The position numbers and the translations under genes are program-made. Shown one piece after another: positions 22,600-34,900 of a stretch of 64,000 nucleotides of DNA. Each line of letters begins with the position of its first letter. Position 1 is the first letter of the stretch. Source of the DNA: Meghimatium bilineatum (taxonomy: Eukaryota > Mollusca > Gastropoda > Stylommatophora > Philomycidae); the NCBI GenBank assembly GCA_034231615.1, contig CM067317.1, positions 16,266,394 to 16,330,393 of the forward strand, written 5' to 3'. The notes under the pieces were generated by a model. The model saw only the letters and a program-made list of their open reading frames with translations, did no database searches and was not told where the DNA came from.

Positions 22600-22870
22600 C
22601 GAATTCGGAAGTCATTTTGTATCGAATGAGACACCTATGGGTCTATTTCGGAAGTCTTTTTTTTAATGACGTTTCTTGCCGGCCTACTAACAAACAAAAA
22701 GGAAACTATTGATTTTTAAGCAGAAGAATTGCGCGTTTGTGCAGGTTATGTTTTGTTTAGTCAACGTACATCGCATATGGAGTTTCGACCTAAATCGATC
22801 TTCCGAATTTCAAAAGCTTCACGTGTAACGTTACTCTAGCGACGACGAGGACATTGATTTCATTGAAATG
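22600..22870. promoter_or_regulatory. Candidate bidirectional promoter region
   Basis: CpG dinucleotides cluster here against an AT-rich, CpG-poor background. The stretch holds an E-box CACGTG at 22820-22825 and a TGACGTTT element near 22667. It lies between the leftward RAD54L2 and rightward transporter genes, just upstream of a candidate transporter leader exon. No TATA or initiator can be assigned with confidence. Confidence 0.35.
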
Positions 22871-22979
22871 CAATACAACAGTAGGAGTATTAAAAACAAC
22901 TCATTTCCTATGAACCATAGTTAGGCTTACTATTTATATCTGCAGTCTTCAATCCTGTTCAGTGTTTGTTATTGCATCT

Positions 22980-23024
22980 TTACTTTATTAGGCCTGTATT
23001 ACTTTCGAAGTATTAGCAGATGTG
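22980..23024 (+). other. Candidate non-coding exon 1 of the transporter gene (3' end at 23024)
   Basis: A strong donor AGATGTG|GTAAGTATT follows 23024, downstream of the CpG-rich segment and in the transporter's orientation. Splicing to the acceptor at 25391-25392 would place 21 nt of leader before the ATG. The start of this exon is not defined. Confidence 0.3.
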
Positions 23025-23269
23025 GTAAGTATTCAGAATACTATTCTGATCGTCTGCTAAGAATCATCTTATTTTAGTGTCACTCACAGAGTCACACTGT
23101 CACTATGATGTGTATATATACTATACTGATTATGCATGCTAGGAATAACAGTTGGAGATGAATTATAAATGTTATGGAAAGCCTAGATAAAAAAATGTAG
23201 AAGTCCTCAGAGATAATGGTGTAAAAAGACAAATTGTAGCAAAAATTAGAAGCAGACATTGATGTTTTA

Positions 23270-24920
23270 GTAAGTTTAGTTTAGTCTGTCCCTTTTGTGC
23301 TACAGGCGGCACATAGGGCAGAGGTTTTGATTCTCCATGTGTTGCGACCCACTGCCTTCAGTTTTAGTTCTTGTATGGTCTTGCAGCCTATTATTTCCCC
23401 TCCTTAAGTATGGTGTTTTTTAAGTTTGCTTTAGGCCTTCCTAGTTTTATTTTACCCTCAGGTTTCTACAAAAAGACCTGTTAGTTTATTCCTTTTTCAT
23501 CTAGTCTTAAAACGTGACCCAGGTATTTCTCTTCATTTTCTTGACACATATTCAGGGTGTGTTTTGTTTCATAAATCACTATTTGTGACAAAATCACTCC
23601 ATTTCATGTTCATCAGTTTCCAGAGACATTTGTTTTCGAAGTTGTTTCATTTTTGGTCTGTTGCTTGAGTTGATTTCCGGCTTTCACTTCGATACGTTAA
23701 TACTGAGACAATACAATCGTTGAGTAACTGTAGCTTGGTGTTTCTTCCTAGATCTTTTGATTTCAGATATTAGTTAGTTTAGTGAATGTGTAGTTGCAAC
23801 TGCTATGCATGTATTTATTTCTGTCATTGAGTCTCAGTCAACAAACATTCTGCTGTCCAAGTAGTTGAAGTTGGTAACTTTTTCAGGTACAATGCAAGAA
23901 TCAGTGGACAGGTTTCTATGGAACAAATAGCTAACATAATTAAACGGAACGAAATTCCGATAAAGACGCATATACCGACACATATACATGATCTGGAGGC
24001 CAAGTTGATTTGCGAGTGTGCATAATTTTTTGGTTATATCACGTTTGTTGATGAGTAGAATTTAAGATTGTGATGTCATTCACAAAAACAAGGTACGTTA
24101 AAATGGTTTTTTTAGAGCCATTGAATGCCTGCTTTTTTCATCTTGAATGATTTGATGCATGATTCAATAGATGGCTATTCCAAATAGCATTGACAATAAT
24201 ACATAGCCCTGTTTCACTCCTGTGTCGACATTGAACCATTCTAAATTTCTTGTTTCTGTTCTTACGCAACAGGTAGAGGGCTTTTATGATATTTATATAT
24301 TTTATTTGGAATCCATAGATCTTAAAGATTTCCCATAGTGCAGGTCGATGTATACTGTCAAATGTCTTTTGGAAGTCTATCAAGTAATTATTAAAGGAGT
24401 TTCAAACTCAATCAAATTTTCTATAGTATTTCTAAGAGTAAAGGCGTGCTCTACATACGAATGGTTAGGTCTAAAGCAGGCTTGTACTTCTCTAAGTCAT
24501 TGATCAACACCTTTTTTCATTCTTTCGATTATGATGCTATGAAACAGTTTTCCTGGAATTGATAGTAAAGTAATTCCATGCCAGTTATTGCAGTCTGACA
24601 TGTCTCCTTTTTTTAGTAGTTTGAAGATTACACCATCTTTTCAGTCTTTTGGAGGGGATTCTATGTGCCATACAGCATTTATTATAGCAAGTAGGTGACC
24701 TATAGAGCTGTCGTTTGCTGCTTTTATCATTTCACCCAAGATTTCATCATGTCCACAGGCCTCGTTTTTTAATTCCATGATGGCTTGTTTCATTTAATGA
24801 GATGTTGTCTCATGATTCAAAGAAGACATGATTTCTTCCATTTCAAAATTTGGCGATTTTGTTGGGGCTATTTAATAGCTTTTTGAAATGTTCTGCCCAT
24901 CTATCTGTCTAGTGTTGTTG
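23270..24920 (-). mobile_element. LINE reverse transcriptase fragment, decayed
   Basis: The minus strand carries a DFQKTFDSIHRPALW block near 24380, matching RT motif A. A RHRSETGL block (motif B-like) follows, then a degraded FVNDI in place of YADD and a C-terminal part towards 23270. Stops and frameshifts are frequent. It belongs to a LINE family different from the 15.5-18.1 kb copy. Confidence 0.65.
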
Positions 24921-24985
24921 AAAGAGTATAATTTCATTGATTTTGATTTTAAAGTAGGAAGCATGAGGATAAATTAAAATAATTC

Positions 24986-25195
24986 CTACAGCTGATGGGA
25001 ATTGAACCAGGTTCGTTCTAGTAGCACCGAATCACTTTGAAACTCACGTAAACAGGTTTTCATACTAGACAACCACATCCCCATGTGAAGTTGCGGATGC
25101 GGTTAGTCAAGTACAGAAAACCTGTTTCTGTTGTAGTGAGTTGCAAGGCGATTCGGTGCCACTAGAATGGACCTGGTTCAATTCACGTCAGCTTT
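24986..25195. repeat. Long imperfect inverted repeat (foldback element)
   Basis: Arms of about 95 bp (24986-25080 and 25095-25195) are roughly 80 percent complementary by eye around a loop of about 14 bp. One arm reads GAATTGAACCAGGTTCGTTC, the other GGACCTGGTTCAATTC in reverse. The GGTTCAATTC word is B-box-like, so the structure may be two head-to-head SINE pieces or a foldback MITE. It ends about 200 bp upstream of transporter exon 1. Confidence 0.75.
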
Positions 25196-25392
25196 AAGAT
25201 TTTTTAGGGCGTGTGATGAGAAAAGAAAATCTTGAATTTTAAAATAAATGTTTTGCAAACATTTGTGAAAAATAATGCATTTAATAAAAATAAAAATTTG
25301 AAAATAATTAATTTTCTTTGACATTTATCACAGGAACATACAAATTGTATTGAACTAATCACGTGAGACTGCAGACCTTTTGTTCTCCATAG

Positions 25393-25506
25393 CTTGCTTC
25401 ATCAATCATCAGAATGGCTTCCTTGAAATTTCATCAAATTTTAACATTCTCATTATGTTGGGTTGCTTATGCCTCAACGTATTTTCTGAGAAAACCATTA
25501 GGAGTG
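25393..25506 (+). CDS. Transporter exon 1 (start codon exon)
   Basis: The acceptor TTGTTCTCCATAG ends at 25392, with 21 nt of leader and ATG at 25414 in good context (CAGAATGG). It encodes 31 residues, MASLKFHQIL to RKPLGV, covering TM1 with R26. The donor is GTG|GTAAGT, phase 0. Confidence 0.88.
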
Positions 25507-28500
25507 GTAAGTATAATTACTTTACTCTGTAAATCTCAGATGTGCACCTCTTTACTGAGTGCCATCTCCTCTCAACTGCTATGACAAATCCTGTAAAGAC
25601 ACCTTTGGCACAAATTAACTCACTATATGAATTACTAAGATAACTTTAGAAAACCAGCATTGCAGTGCTGTTCCTTATTCATCATGTGTTAGACCCAATA
25701 TTGTTTTCTTGATAATAATCTTTTAGTTAAAACATAAATTTTTGTGTTATCCTGCATGTTTCCAGGAATAGCAAATCTTCATTTCACTGTTTTCAGTTTC
25801 ACTTAGAGAGGACTCAGTTGTAAGTCCTTATTTTGTCAACTGGATTGCTGCTGCCTTGTTTCAGAGACAACGGGTTCTTAAATGTGGCAGTTGGGCATCT
25901 GCACCAACAATCATAAGACTTAGACTTTCACAGGAGTCACAGCTGTCCCCAGTATTGTTTAATGTGTCTTATCTTATCTCAGTTACTTGTGTTGTGCAGC
26001 GTTGTGGGGAGCCGAAGTCTGTATGTTCTATTGCCAAGTGTGTATACAGTACAAATTACTGACAGATAGATAACAGAAACAGGTGGAACTATGCTGTATG
26101 CTGATAACATTCTGGTGTTCAAGCAGGTTAAAAATTGAGCGATGTATTGGTGAGTTACAGTGAGTTTTAGTCGACTTAAGGGACTGGTGCACGAATGCAA
26201 GTGCATTAGTGAATCCATCTAAAGCAGTTATAACCTGGTTTTCCCTCAATAACCATGTAGTAAGTACATCCATACCTTGTGTTACTTTTCATAGGAACAC
26301 CCTTGAAAAAGCCAGCACAATGACATGACTTAATTGGGAGTACTTTTTGACAGAGGTCTGAGTTCTAGTGGCAAGTTGACACATCATTTTAAAGGCAGGC
26401 AGATGTATTGCAGTGATATAAAATATTGAAATATCTTGCCATTTGTCTATGTATGATATTCCTTACTATATGTGGATATTGAAACAAATGAGTTCAGTAT
26501 TACTTAGAAGGCCATGATGGCTGCTTCTTGCATGTACAATTATTAGGCGCTGACCTTTGGTGCTTGGTACTAGTTGTTGCATCAGATGATTGCCATTCTT
26601 GTTCATTACTGTGTTGTTTTTTTTACAGACACTTTTTTCCTACTAAATTACACAACACTTAGGCCCAATATAGAAGCACTACTGATGGATAATTGAATGT
26701 TGAACCAGATGTAACCTTAAACAACATCTGTTTTCTGGTTGAGTGCACATTAGTGCAATTTCACAAATCATGCAGATTGTATGATAAACCAATCATGTGA
26801 TAATGAGGTCGTATAATTGACTGTAATCATATTAAAAATGTGCGTGAGATGTGTGTTGACAAATAGATTTTTGATATATATTGCAAATAAACGAAAATCT
26901 TCTAAACCAGTGGCTGAATTTGAATGAACAATGTAATTCATAAGGTCCATACCATTTCACATTCACACACAAAATTTCAATTATATTCATTTTGTATTTG
27001 CTGAGATAATATCATTTTGAAGTTGGACAAAGCTAGTGAAGTGTGCTATAATAAACCATCAACTGCCTCATGGTCTCCCCTCTGGATTAGCTTTACAGCT
27101 TTACTTCCTTGGCTACCATGCTAACCCTATAGGCAGTAGGAATTTTTTTTCTTTAGGGGAAAACAGATGGTATTAATAAGTCATATTAATGTATGGCTCT
27201 GAAATATGAACAATAAACAATTCAAAGACAGACAGAATTGATGCCTTTGAAATGTGGATACATATATATACCGTATATATATATAGTTTTATCCCAGTAT
27301 GTGGGTGCCAGTAATTTAACGAATTTAAGCCAACTTTTACGAAATGTGTAGTGAAATATAAGTCAAGGTAAAGGGAGAGAACTGGTACCGGGAAAACAGT
27401 TGTAGCAGACAATGATTATGACTAGATAGACCTAATGTTTACATTTTACTACAGGTACCTTAACCAGTTTTGTCATGTTTAACCACATATCCTATAAGAG
27501 TAGGGAGGACTTCATGGAAAGAAGAAAACCAACAATGACGATCAAACAATACTTCATATGAAGAAAGAATTATTAAAGGAAATAAAGATTAAAAAAATAA
27601 AATATTTTGAACATATTAAAAGACATGACATCGTGTTGGAGACTTTACTTAAGGGTAGACAAGCAAGAGGTAGGCAGAGATACAAGTGGGAGAGTAACAT
27701 CTTACATTCTAGCTGAGTGCACAAACAAGACAAGAGATGGGATGTTGGAGGTCTGTTGCAACCGACTTTCATTGCAGAGACGGCACTTGATGATCATTAA
27801 CACTGGCCTCTGACCTCACAAATATCAAGTCCCACGATATCTGAGCCAAACTATAAAATATAATGCTAAACAATAATGATGAACAAATTATTACATCAAA
27901 CCTTTCAAGTTACTATTTGAAAACAGTGTTTCCTGTAACCAACTTTTAATGTTTGACATTGGAGACATCAAATACATCATGCCTTTTAATATACAGATGA
28001 AGACATCAAACATATCAAGTCTTGTAATGTAGAGTTGGAGACATCAAATCTTGTAATGTAGAGATGAAAACATCAAACACATCAAGCCTTTTATTGTTGA
28101 GAAAGTTTTTGACAGTCAGTGACAACTGCTATGGCAAGCTGTAAAATTCCAAAGGCCTAAAAAACAGATTGTTGGCCCCATTCCACATGAAAAATGCTGA
28201 ATTTGCTCATCTCTGAGATAGACGTACAGATAGTTCCCATGACATGCATGCATAATATACTTCTCATTCTTCTCAAAGCTGCCCTGTCCTACTAAATGGA
28301 CCCTATTGCAATTTAGACTCATCATCTGTTGAGTTTCTACATCCAGCAGGTGTTCTCTATCTTCAGATCATCCACTATCACCCACAATCACAAAAGGGCA
28401 GAACTGTAGAAATAACAAGAGACAATATGCCTTTAAATATAAGTGCAATGAAGAGTCAGTCTTGAGCAAGTTGTGACAATTTGCATGGCAAAGAAATAAA

Positions 28501-31500
28501 GTGAGGCCAAACTTGCGACAACCCCCATAGTGGACTGAAGAGATAGAGTCTGCATGGGTAAAGAAAAGGCAAAGTGTCAGGGAGTGGCAACATAAGAGAT
28601 GACAGACACAAGTCACCATGGAAAGCAAAAAAGAGTCTATGAAGATTACCAGTACTATGAAGAAGATCACTGAAACCTTTCAACAATCGTAAAGGAAGCC
28701 AAGAAAGAATGCTGGGATAATTGCGCACAAGATGTTGTAGCCGACAATGCACTATACAGATTTTGGAAATTACACAAGGTAATGAATAAAAAACATACAA
28801 AATTAAATATGTGCTTGAAGGAAAAGTCAGGGCTTATACTAATCACAGATGAGCAGAAGGGCAGCGCTTTCTTCAGCAGATATCTTCAACAATCAGATCA
28901 GAACAATATTGAAGAATGTAAGACTATAGTGGCCACGTTAAGTTTGTTTCACTGTTAACAAACGATATCGCTGATGAGTAACTTGTCTCGTTGGAGGATG
29001 TAAAAGAGACCATAAAGAAAACATCAGATGGTGCACCAGGACCAGACAGATTACGCTACAGCCTCCTGAAAGATATTGCTGATGACCGGCTTAAAACAAT
29101 TGTTGATAATTTCAACACCAGTCTGAAAACAGGACGCATACCAGAAGAGTGGCTACACAGTTACCGTCTCCCCCTGGCAAAGCCAGGCAAAGACACCTCC
29201 GACATCAAGAGTTATTGTGTCATCAGCTTACAAAATGTCTACAGCAAGGTGCTGGAGAGGATAATCACTAGAAGACTGGCATTCGATTTGGAAAATAGAG
29301 ACCTACTTCTTGATACTCTTGGTGCATACAGACCGGGAAGAGACACGACCACAAATGCAGCAATCCTCACCTATGACATCTACAGGGGCTTTCAGGCAAA
29401 GGAGGAAACTGGTCGGCTCGGTCGACCTAGAAGATGCTTACAACAGAATCAGTTTTGGCCAGCTAATACATTTGCTGAGTGAACTCAGCATCAACTTTTG
29501 GATAATTCGATGGATAGCAATAGTGTTAATGTCTAGACCTGTTGCTCTGAGATTGGGATCCTGGACATCAGAGATCAGAACTATAGCACCGGGATTGCCA
29601 ATGGGATCGCCACTATTACCTGTACTCTTTAACATCTACACATACAAAATAGCACAGCTTCAGGAGGCTGGGCCTGGCAGGATACTAATATATTTTGATG
29701 ACCTCTTGCTGTACAAGCACGGCAGAAACAGAAGAGACATGATTGATGGCATCCAGAGTAATCTAGAACATTTGTCGCTCTGTTGTACTAACTACAAGGC
29801 AGGCATCCCACCAAGACAAACATCGTCTGGTTCTCACTGAACAACAGCATAGGCACAGACAAATTACTAGCAGCTAATCTGCATAAGCATCAACATTGAC
29901 AGGGAGCAGACTATGAAATATCTAGGCATCACTTTTGATAGAAGTCTATCTTTCACAAAACATGTGAACAATATCATTCAGAAAGTTGGGAAGTGTGTCA
30001 GTGCAGTCAAAATCATGACACCTGCAGAGATGCTGCAGCGAATCCTTTTTCAGATGATGCGGGCGGTGTATTATCTGTGTTGGACTATGGTTTAGGTTTA
30101 CTGACACTATCACAAACACAGGTGGATAGATTAGAGAGAGTTCAAAACGAGGCCATGAGAAATGTCTTAGGATGCAAAAGAGATACACCTATCATGGCCA
30201 TAAGGTTTCTCCTAGACCTACAGAGCATCAAATCAAGACATAAAATAGCTCAGGTTAAAGAATACTTCAAGGTCGCCAATAATGATCATCACCTCTTACA
30301 CCAATCTCTAGACAACACAAAGGAAAGTCATATCAAGAGAGGAAGATCCTGGATGGCAGAAGGAGAAGATACCCTACTCAGAGTTTGTGAGCTGGAGAAG
30401 TGGGAAGAGGTTGTGAATGGGTAACATTTGGCAAAGAGAGAAAGTTACTGACAACAGTTGTGATACAGATGAGAAGAGAGTGCAGCGACTGGACTGCAAA
30501 CAGAACAGAGGGAATGATCCAAAAATTCATACTGCAGCACTTGAAGCCACATGATACAATAATTTACACAGATGGCTCAGTAACACAAAAAACAAACAGG
30601 TGTAGTTGGGGTTTCGTGGCCTACCAAAATGGCAAGCAATTAGCTGAGAAGTCAGCTGCATACCCCACTACAACATTGAGTATGAGAATGGAAATGGAAG
30701 CGGTGACAGCAGCTCTCATTACATGGATCTACTGTCCTGGTCATGCTGGGGTCATGGGAAACGAAAGAGCTGATGTGTTGGCTGGTAAAGCCTTGGTAAA
30801 CAGCACCGAGATGATAAGAGACAGGATTGAATTGATTAAAGCAGTCATGGATACCCTACGAGAAGACAAGGAGGAAGTCAAACAAGACAATGTACATATT
30901 CAGAGAATGGTAGAAATGTGAGTGACTAGAGGTGATGGGAGAAAGTGCTCCCTCTCGGGAAAGATCAGAAGAACGCGTAATCAGCAACAGACTGGGACAT
31001 TGAGCTTATACACTTTTAGATGGCTGACAGAATGGCAAACAGAGTATATATGGGAATGCCCCCAGTGCTGTAATGCTTGTTCCTAATCAAGAGTCAAGAT
31101 CACCCACTATAATTTGTAAATATTTGTATGACATGCTAATAACCTAATGTTTAATAATATAATTGATAAAATATGATTAATTGTGTTGCTGAGTATTGCT
31201 GATATCATAAATTGTGAAGAGAATTATTGAGTATTGACTGTGCTTTAGATGTACAACTGTTATAACTTACTTTTTTTCAGATCAAGGCAGATCTACAAAA
31301 AGATATGAGCTTAACAACATCCCAACTGGGCTGGTTGGATACAGCTCTACTCCTTCCATATGCATTTATGCAGGTAAATAGGGAACATAAGACCAATATG
31401 TATGTAAGAAATAAAGTAGAGATGTATGCAGGTGTATAAGAACCATTGCTTTCAATAGTGAAATGATGAAAACTAGCATAGTTTGGACATGTGTGCAGAC

Positions 31501-31943
31501 ATGATTCCTTGTCAAAAACAATACTGCAGGGAGCTGTCGAAGGAGGAAGAAGCAGAGGAGGACAAATAAATGCATGGACAGACAACACCAGGGAATGGAC
31601 AGAACAAGATATTTCCACACTCTTCCTTATTGCTGAGGATACAGATCGCTTGAGGACTCTGTGTGCTGAAGCATCCAATGTGGTACCCCCACGACCCTGA
31701 AGTGATGTTACAGGTTTATTGATTGATTGATTGATGCAGGTAAATACCGGGGTGGTCACAATTTTGTGCGAGCTAAAACTAGAACTTGTTTGAGTGAATA
31801 TGTTCTTGTGCTTCCTTATTTGTTCTTTATTTTTGTGCATCCATCACAATCATGGATTGTAGATTATATTTCTTAAAGTATAACAATAATACAACCATCT
31901 GGAAAGACGGAAAAGTGCCCACTATATCTATCAATCTATCTCA

Positions 31944-31974
<31 letters not shown>

Positions 31975-34900
31975 CATTTGGCTATTTCTGTAGCTCTGTA
32001 CTTCTTTTGATGTTATGTATGGGTTCCTCGCAAACAGACAATAGACAATATTTGGTTCATTTGCTAGCCATGGCACTCGTAGAAATTCTTGAAAGTTCTC
32101 CTATGTTCCAACACAGCTAAACATTGATATGATTGGGTGACCTTTTTACCTATGGCGTAAGGGTCTGATGAATATAAACATTTCTAGATTTCTGCTAAGC
32201 CTACTGAGTAATAGAAATGAGTATTTTTTCGTTTTTTATCGGGGTTACTCTGTTTCAATCGAAGATTACGATGTATTAACATGCTAGTTATTGTGTCTAC
32301 TGTTCTGTTTTTTATTTTGGTAACTGAATTTATAACATGAACCATTTCGTTTTCACATCTGTCTTCCGAACGCTTAATGTGCACAATTAGAAATGCGTAT
32401 TTCGCACCTTTCATAAATACTCAATTGTGAGCACTAAAACATATGGTCTGGATAGTCATATCAGTAGTGTGTCGGACTCGTGTGCCGATAATCAGTGTTC
32501 ATTCTAGAGATTTTTATTACATTATAAGAAAAATATTTGCATCCATTCTATTGTTCTTTTTTTGTTATATTCTCGCCCGGGCAACGCTGTGCATTGCTTC
32601 TAGTAGCCTATATATTATGACTCGTCACATCTATTGTTTATCCCCATGTGAACGATGGTTGATCGTATTCATGCAGTTAAGCTTAGGGGTGGACGCTTCA
32701 GCTGTCGTATCAATGTCAGATGAGTTGCCTTGGTTGCATTAAGTCAATTTTTTTTCATGGCTATCTTGATGTTTCTATCCACCGTTTTTGTGGTCTACCT
32801 TTGGCCTTATATCCGAATATTCTTTTGTTATATGCTCTTATTGGTATTTGGTTTGGGTTCATTCTCATAAGGTGACCGAAAAAGTTTACTTGCTGTCTTT
32901 CGATATGCTCTATACATGATATTATACCAACTCTTTTCCTAATTTCTTCATTTATTATTTTATCTAGTTTAGTAACCATTGCAGCTTTTCTCAGACACTT
33001 CATTTCACATGTAACAATTTTCCTCTGCCCCGAGGCTGTTAAAGACCATGTTTGACATTGGTAGCAGAGTGTTGATATAAAAATTGTAGATACTTTCTGT
33101 CTTTTGATTTCCATCTTGATCTTTGGGTGAAGAAATAATAGTGAAAGTTGGTAGGTCACTGTGTTTGCTTTCTGGCACTTTGTTTTTATTTCTCTGTCTA
33201 GTCTTCCATTTTTGGAAAACATGCTGCCTAGATATTTAAATTCCTTGGCTTGTTTCACTTTGGGTTATCTATTGTTATATCCATTAGTATTGCAGACTTG
33301 CTAATTTTCATAACTTCTGTTTTTGTATGTTCCTTTTCATGTTGTACTTCTTACATCCTAATAGCAATGCATTGATGTGTTTTTGCAAATTTTCTTCATC
33401 TTTGTATATTAGACTTGGATCGTCTGCAAATAAAAGTTTGTTTATTTCATTATTAAGTTCCTCATCAGGTTTATTTAAAATGTTTTTGTCACATCAATAG
33501 CAGTATATTCATTTATATTGTATTAATGAATTGGACACCTACATTTTAATGAGAGTTAGAGAGTTGCTTCATTAATATATAGAATGAGTATTGCTATATA
33601 TTGAGGGGGCTTGAAAGGAGAGCAAAGAATGGAAACACTGATTTATCATGCATGTCTTTAAGAGATGATTAAGGAGGTCTGGGAGTGGCTTTGAATGTCT
33701 CATCCCCTAGGTCAGTGAACCAAAAACTATGCTGAAGTTAAATGTGTTGTTTGAAAGAAGCAGATATCACAGCAAAGCTGTAAACTATAACACATTACAG
33801 CACAATTCTTCTCAAGACCACACCCAACTAGCAGGAGTTTGAGAATAAATGCAGAAGAAGAATTCTTCTCCATGTGTGTTTAGGATTTTTGTTATCATTT
33901 TACGCTGTGAATTTTATGTCATTGATTATCTTGCATTGTTTTCCAAATGCGCTGCATCCAATCCATCTCATATTATTTTACTGGATTCGAACTTCCACCC
34001 TGATTCTCTTCATGTTCAAGTTTAATCATACTCTGCCACCTAATGTTTAGGATGTAGAGTATAGACCATTATTTACAAATACTTGTCTTTTAGATGTAAT
34101 AATGTTTTACTTCATTACATTGTCTCTCATCCATATAGCAACACTGTCTTCATATTTGTATTTAAGATCCTGACTCTGATGGCAAGTTTTATGTACTGTA
34201 TTCTCCATGTTTTTTTTAATAAACATAAATGCTATTTTAGCTTTGGTTACCTAGCTTTTACTTATTTTCTGTGTATAAACTCCAGTGGTATGGACACATG
34301 ATGAGGCTTTCCTTGATGACAAAAGATGTTCTATACGGTATGGTGGAGGGTGGAAGAACACATGGCTGGATAATATTGAGGGTTGAACTGGGTGTGAAGT
34401 TTTCACACTCATCACAGTGGTAGATAATAGAGATGCATGGAGATTTTTCTGCACCAAATGTTTCAATGACACCCCTACGATCCTGACGGGTTATGGGTTT
34501 TATTAGTATTATTACTAGCTTGTCATTTGTACTTAGGTCCTTGCTTTGATGGCAAGTTTTATGTAATGTATTTTCCATGTTTCTTTTTCATAAACACAAA
34601 TGCTTTTTTGGTTTTGGTTACCTATCTTTTATTTATTTTTCTGTATCTCCACTATTGTCAGTAACACTCTCTCCCTAGAGAAGTAATATTCTCCATTTTG
34701 ATCAGGTCAGCATCTATTTTGCTGTAGCTTTTGCAGTAAGTGTTACTTTGAGCACCATGGTGTAGGCATCTATGACAATGCTAATTGCAGTGAAAGACAG
34801 TGCAAATGGTCAAGCATGTGTGACCATGGTTCGCTTTGAGCTTGTTGACCAATGTGGAAGTGCATGAATGAGTTCTCTTGTACAGCTGGCTAATACAAGA

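Larger units (their letters stand above)
25507..31280. other. Transporter intron 1
   Basis: The 5.8-kb intron holds RT fragments at 25850-26410, a LINE tail at 27170-27830, a decayed tandem segment at 27895-28260 and a long RT-RNase H LINE at 28340-31110. No host gene is visible in 26410-27170. Confidence 0.8.

Noticed and set aside
31277-31840. 187-codon minus-strand open frame
   Set aside because: It is antisense to transporter exon 2 and to the LINE tail at 31381-31733.
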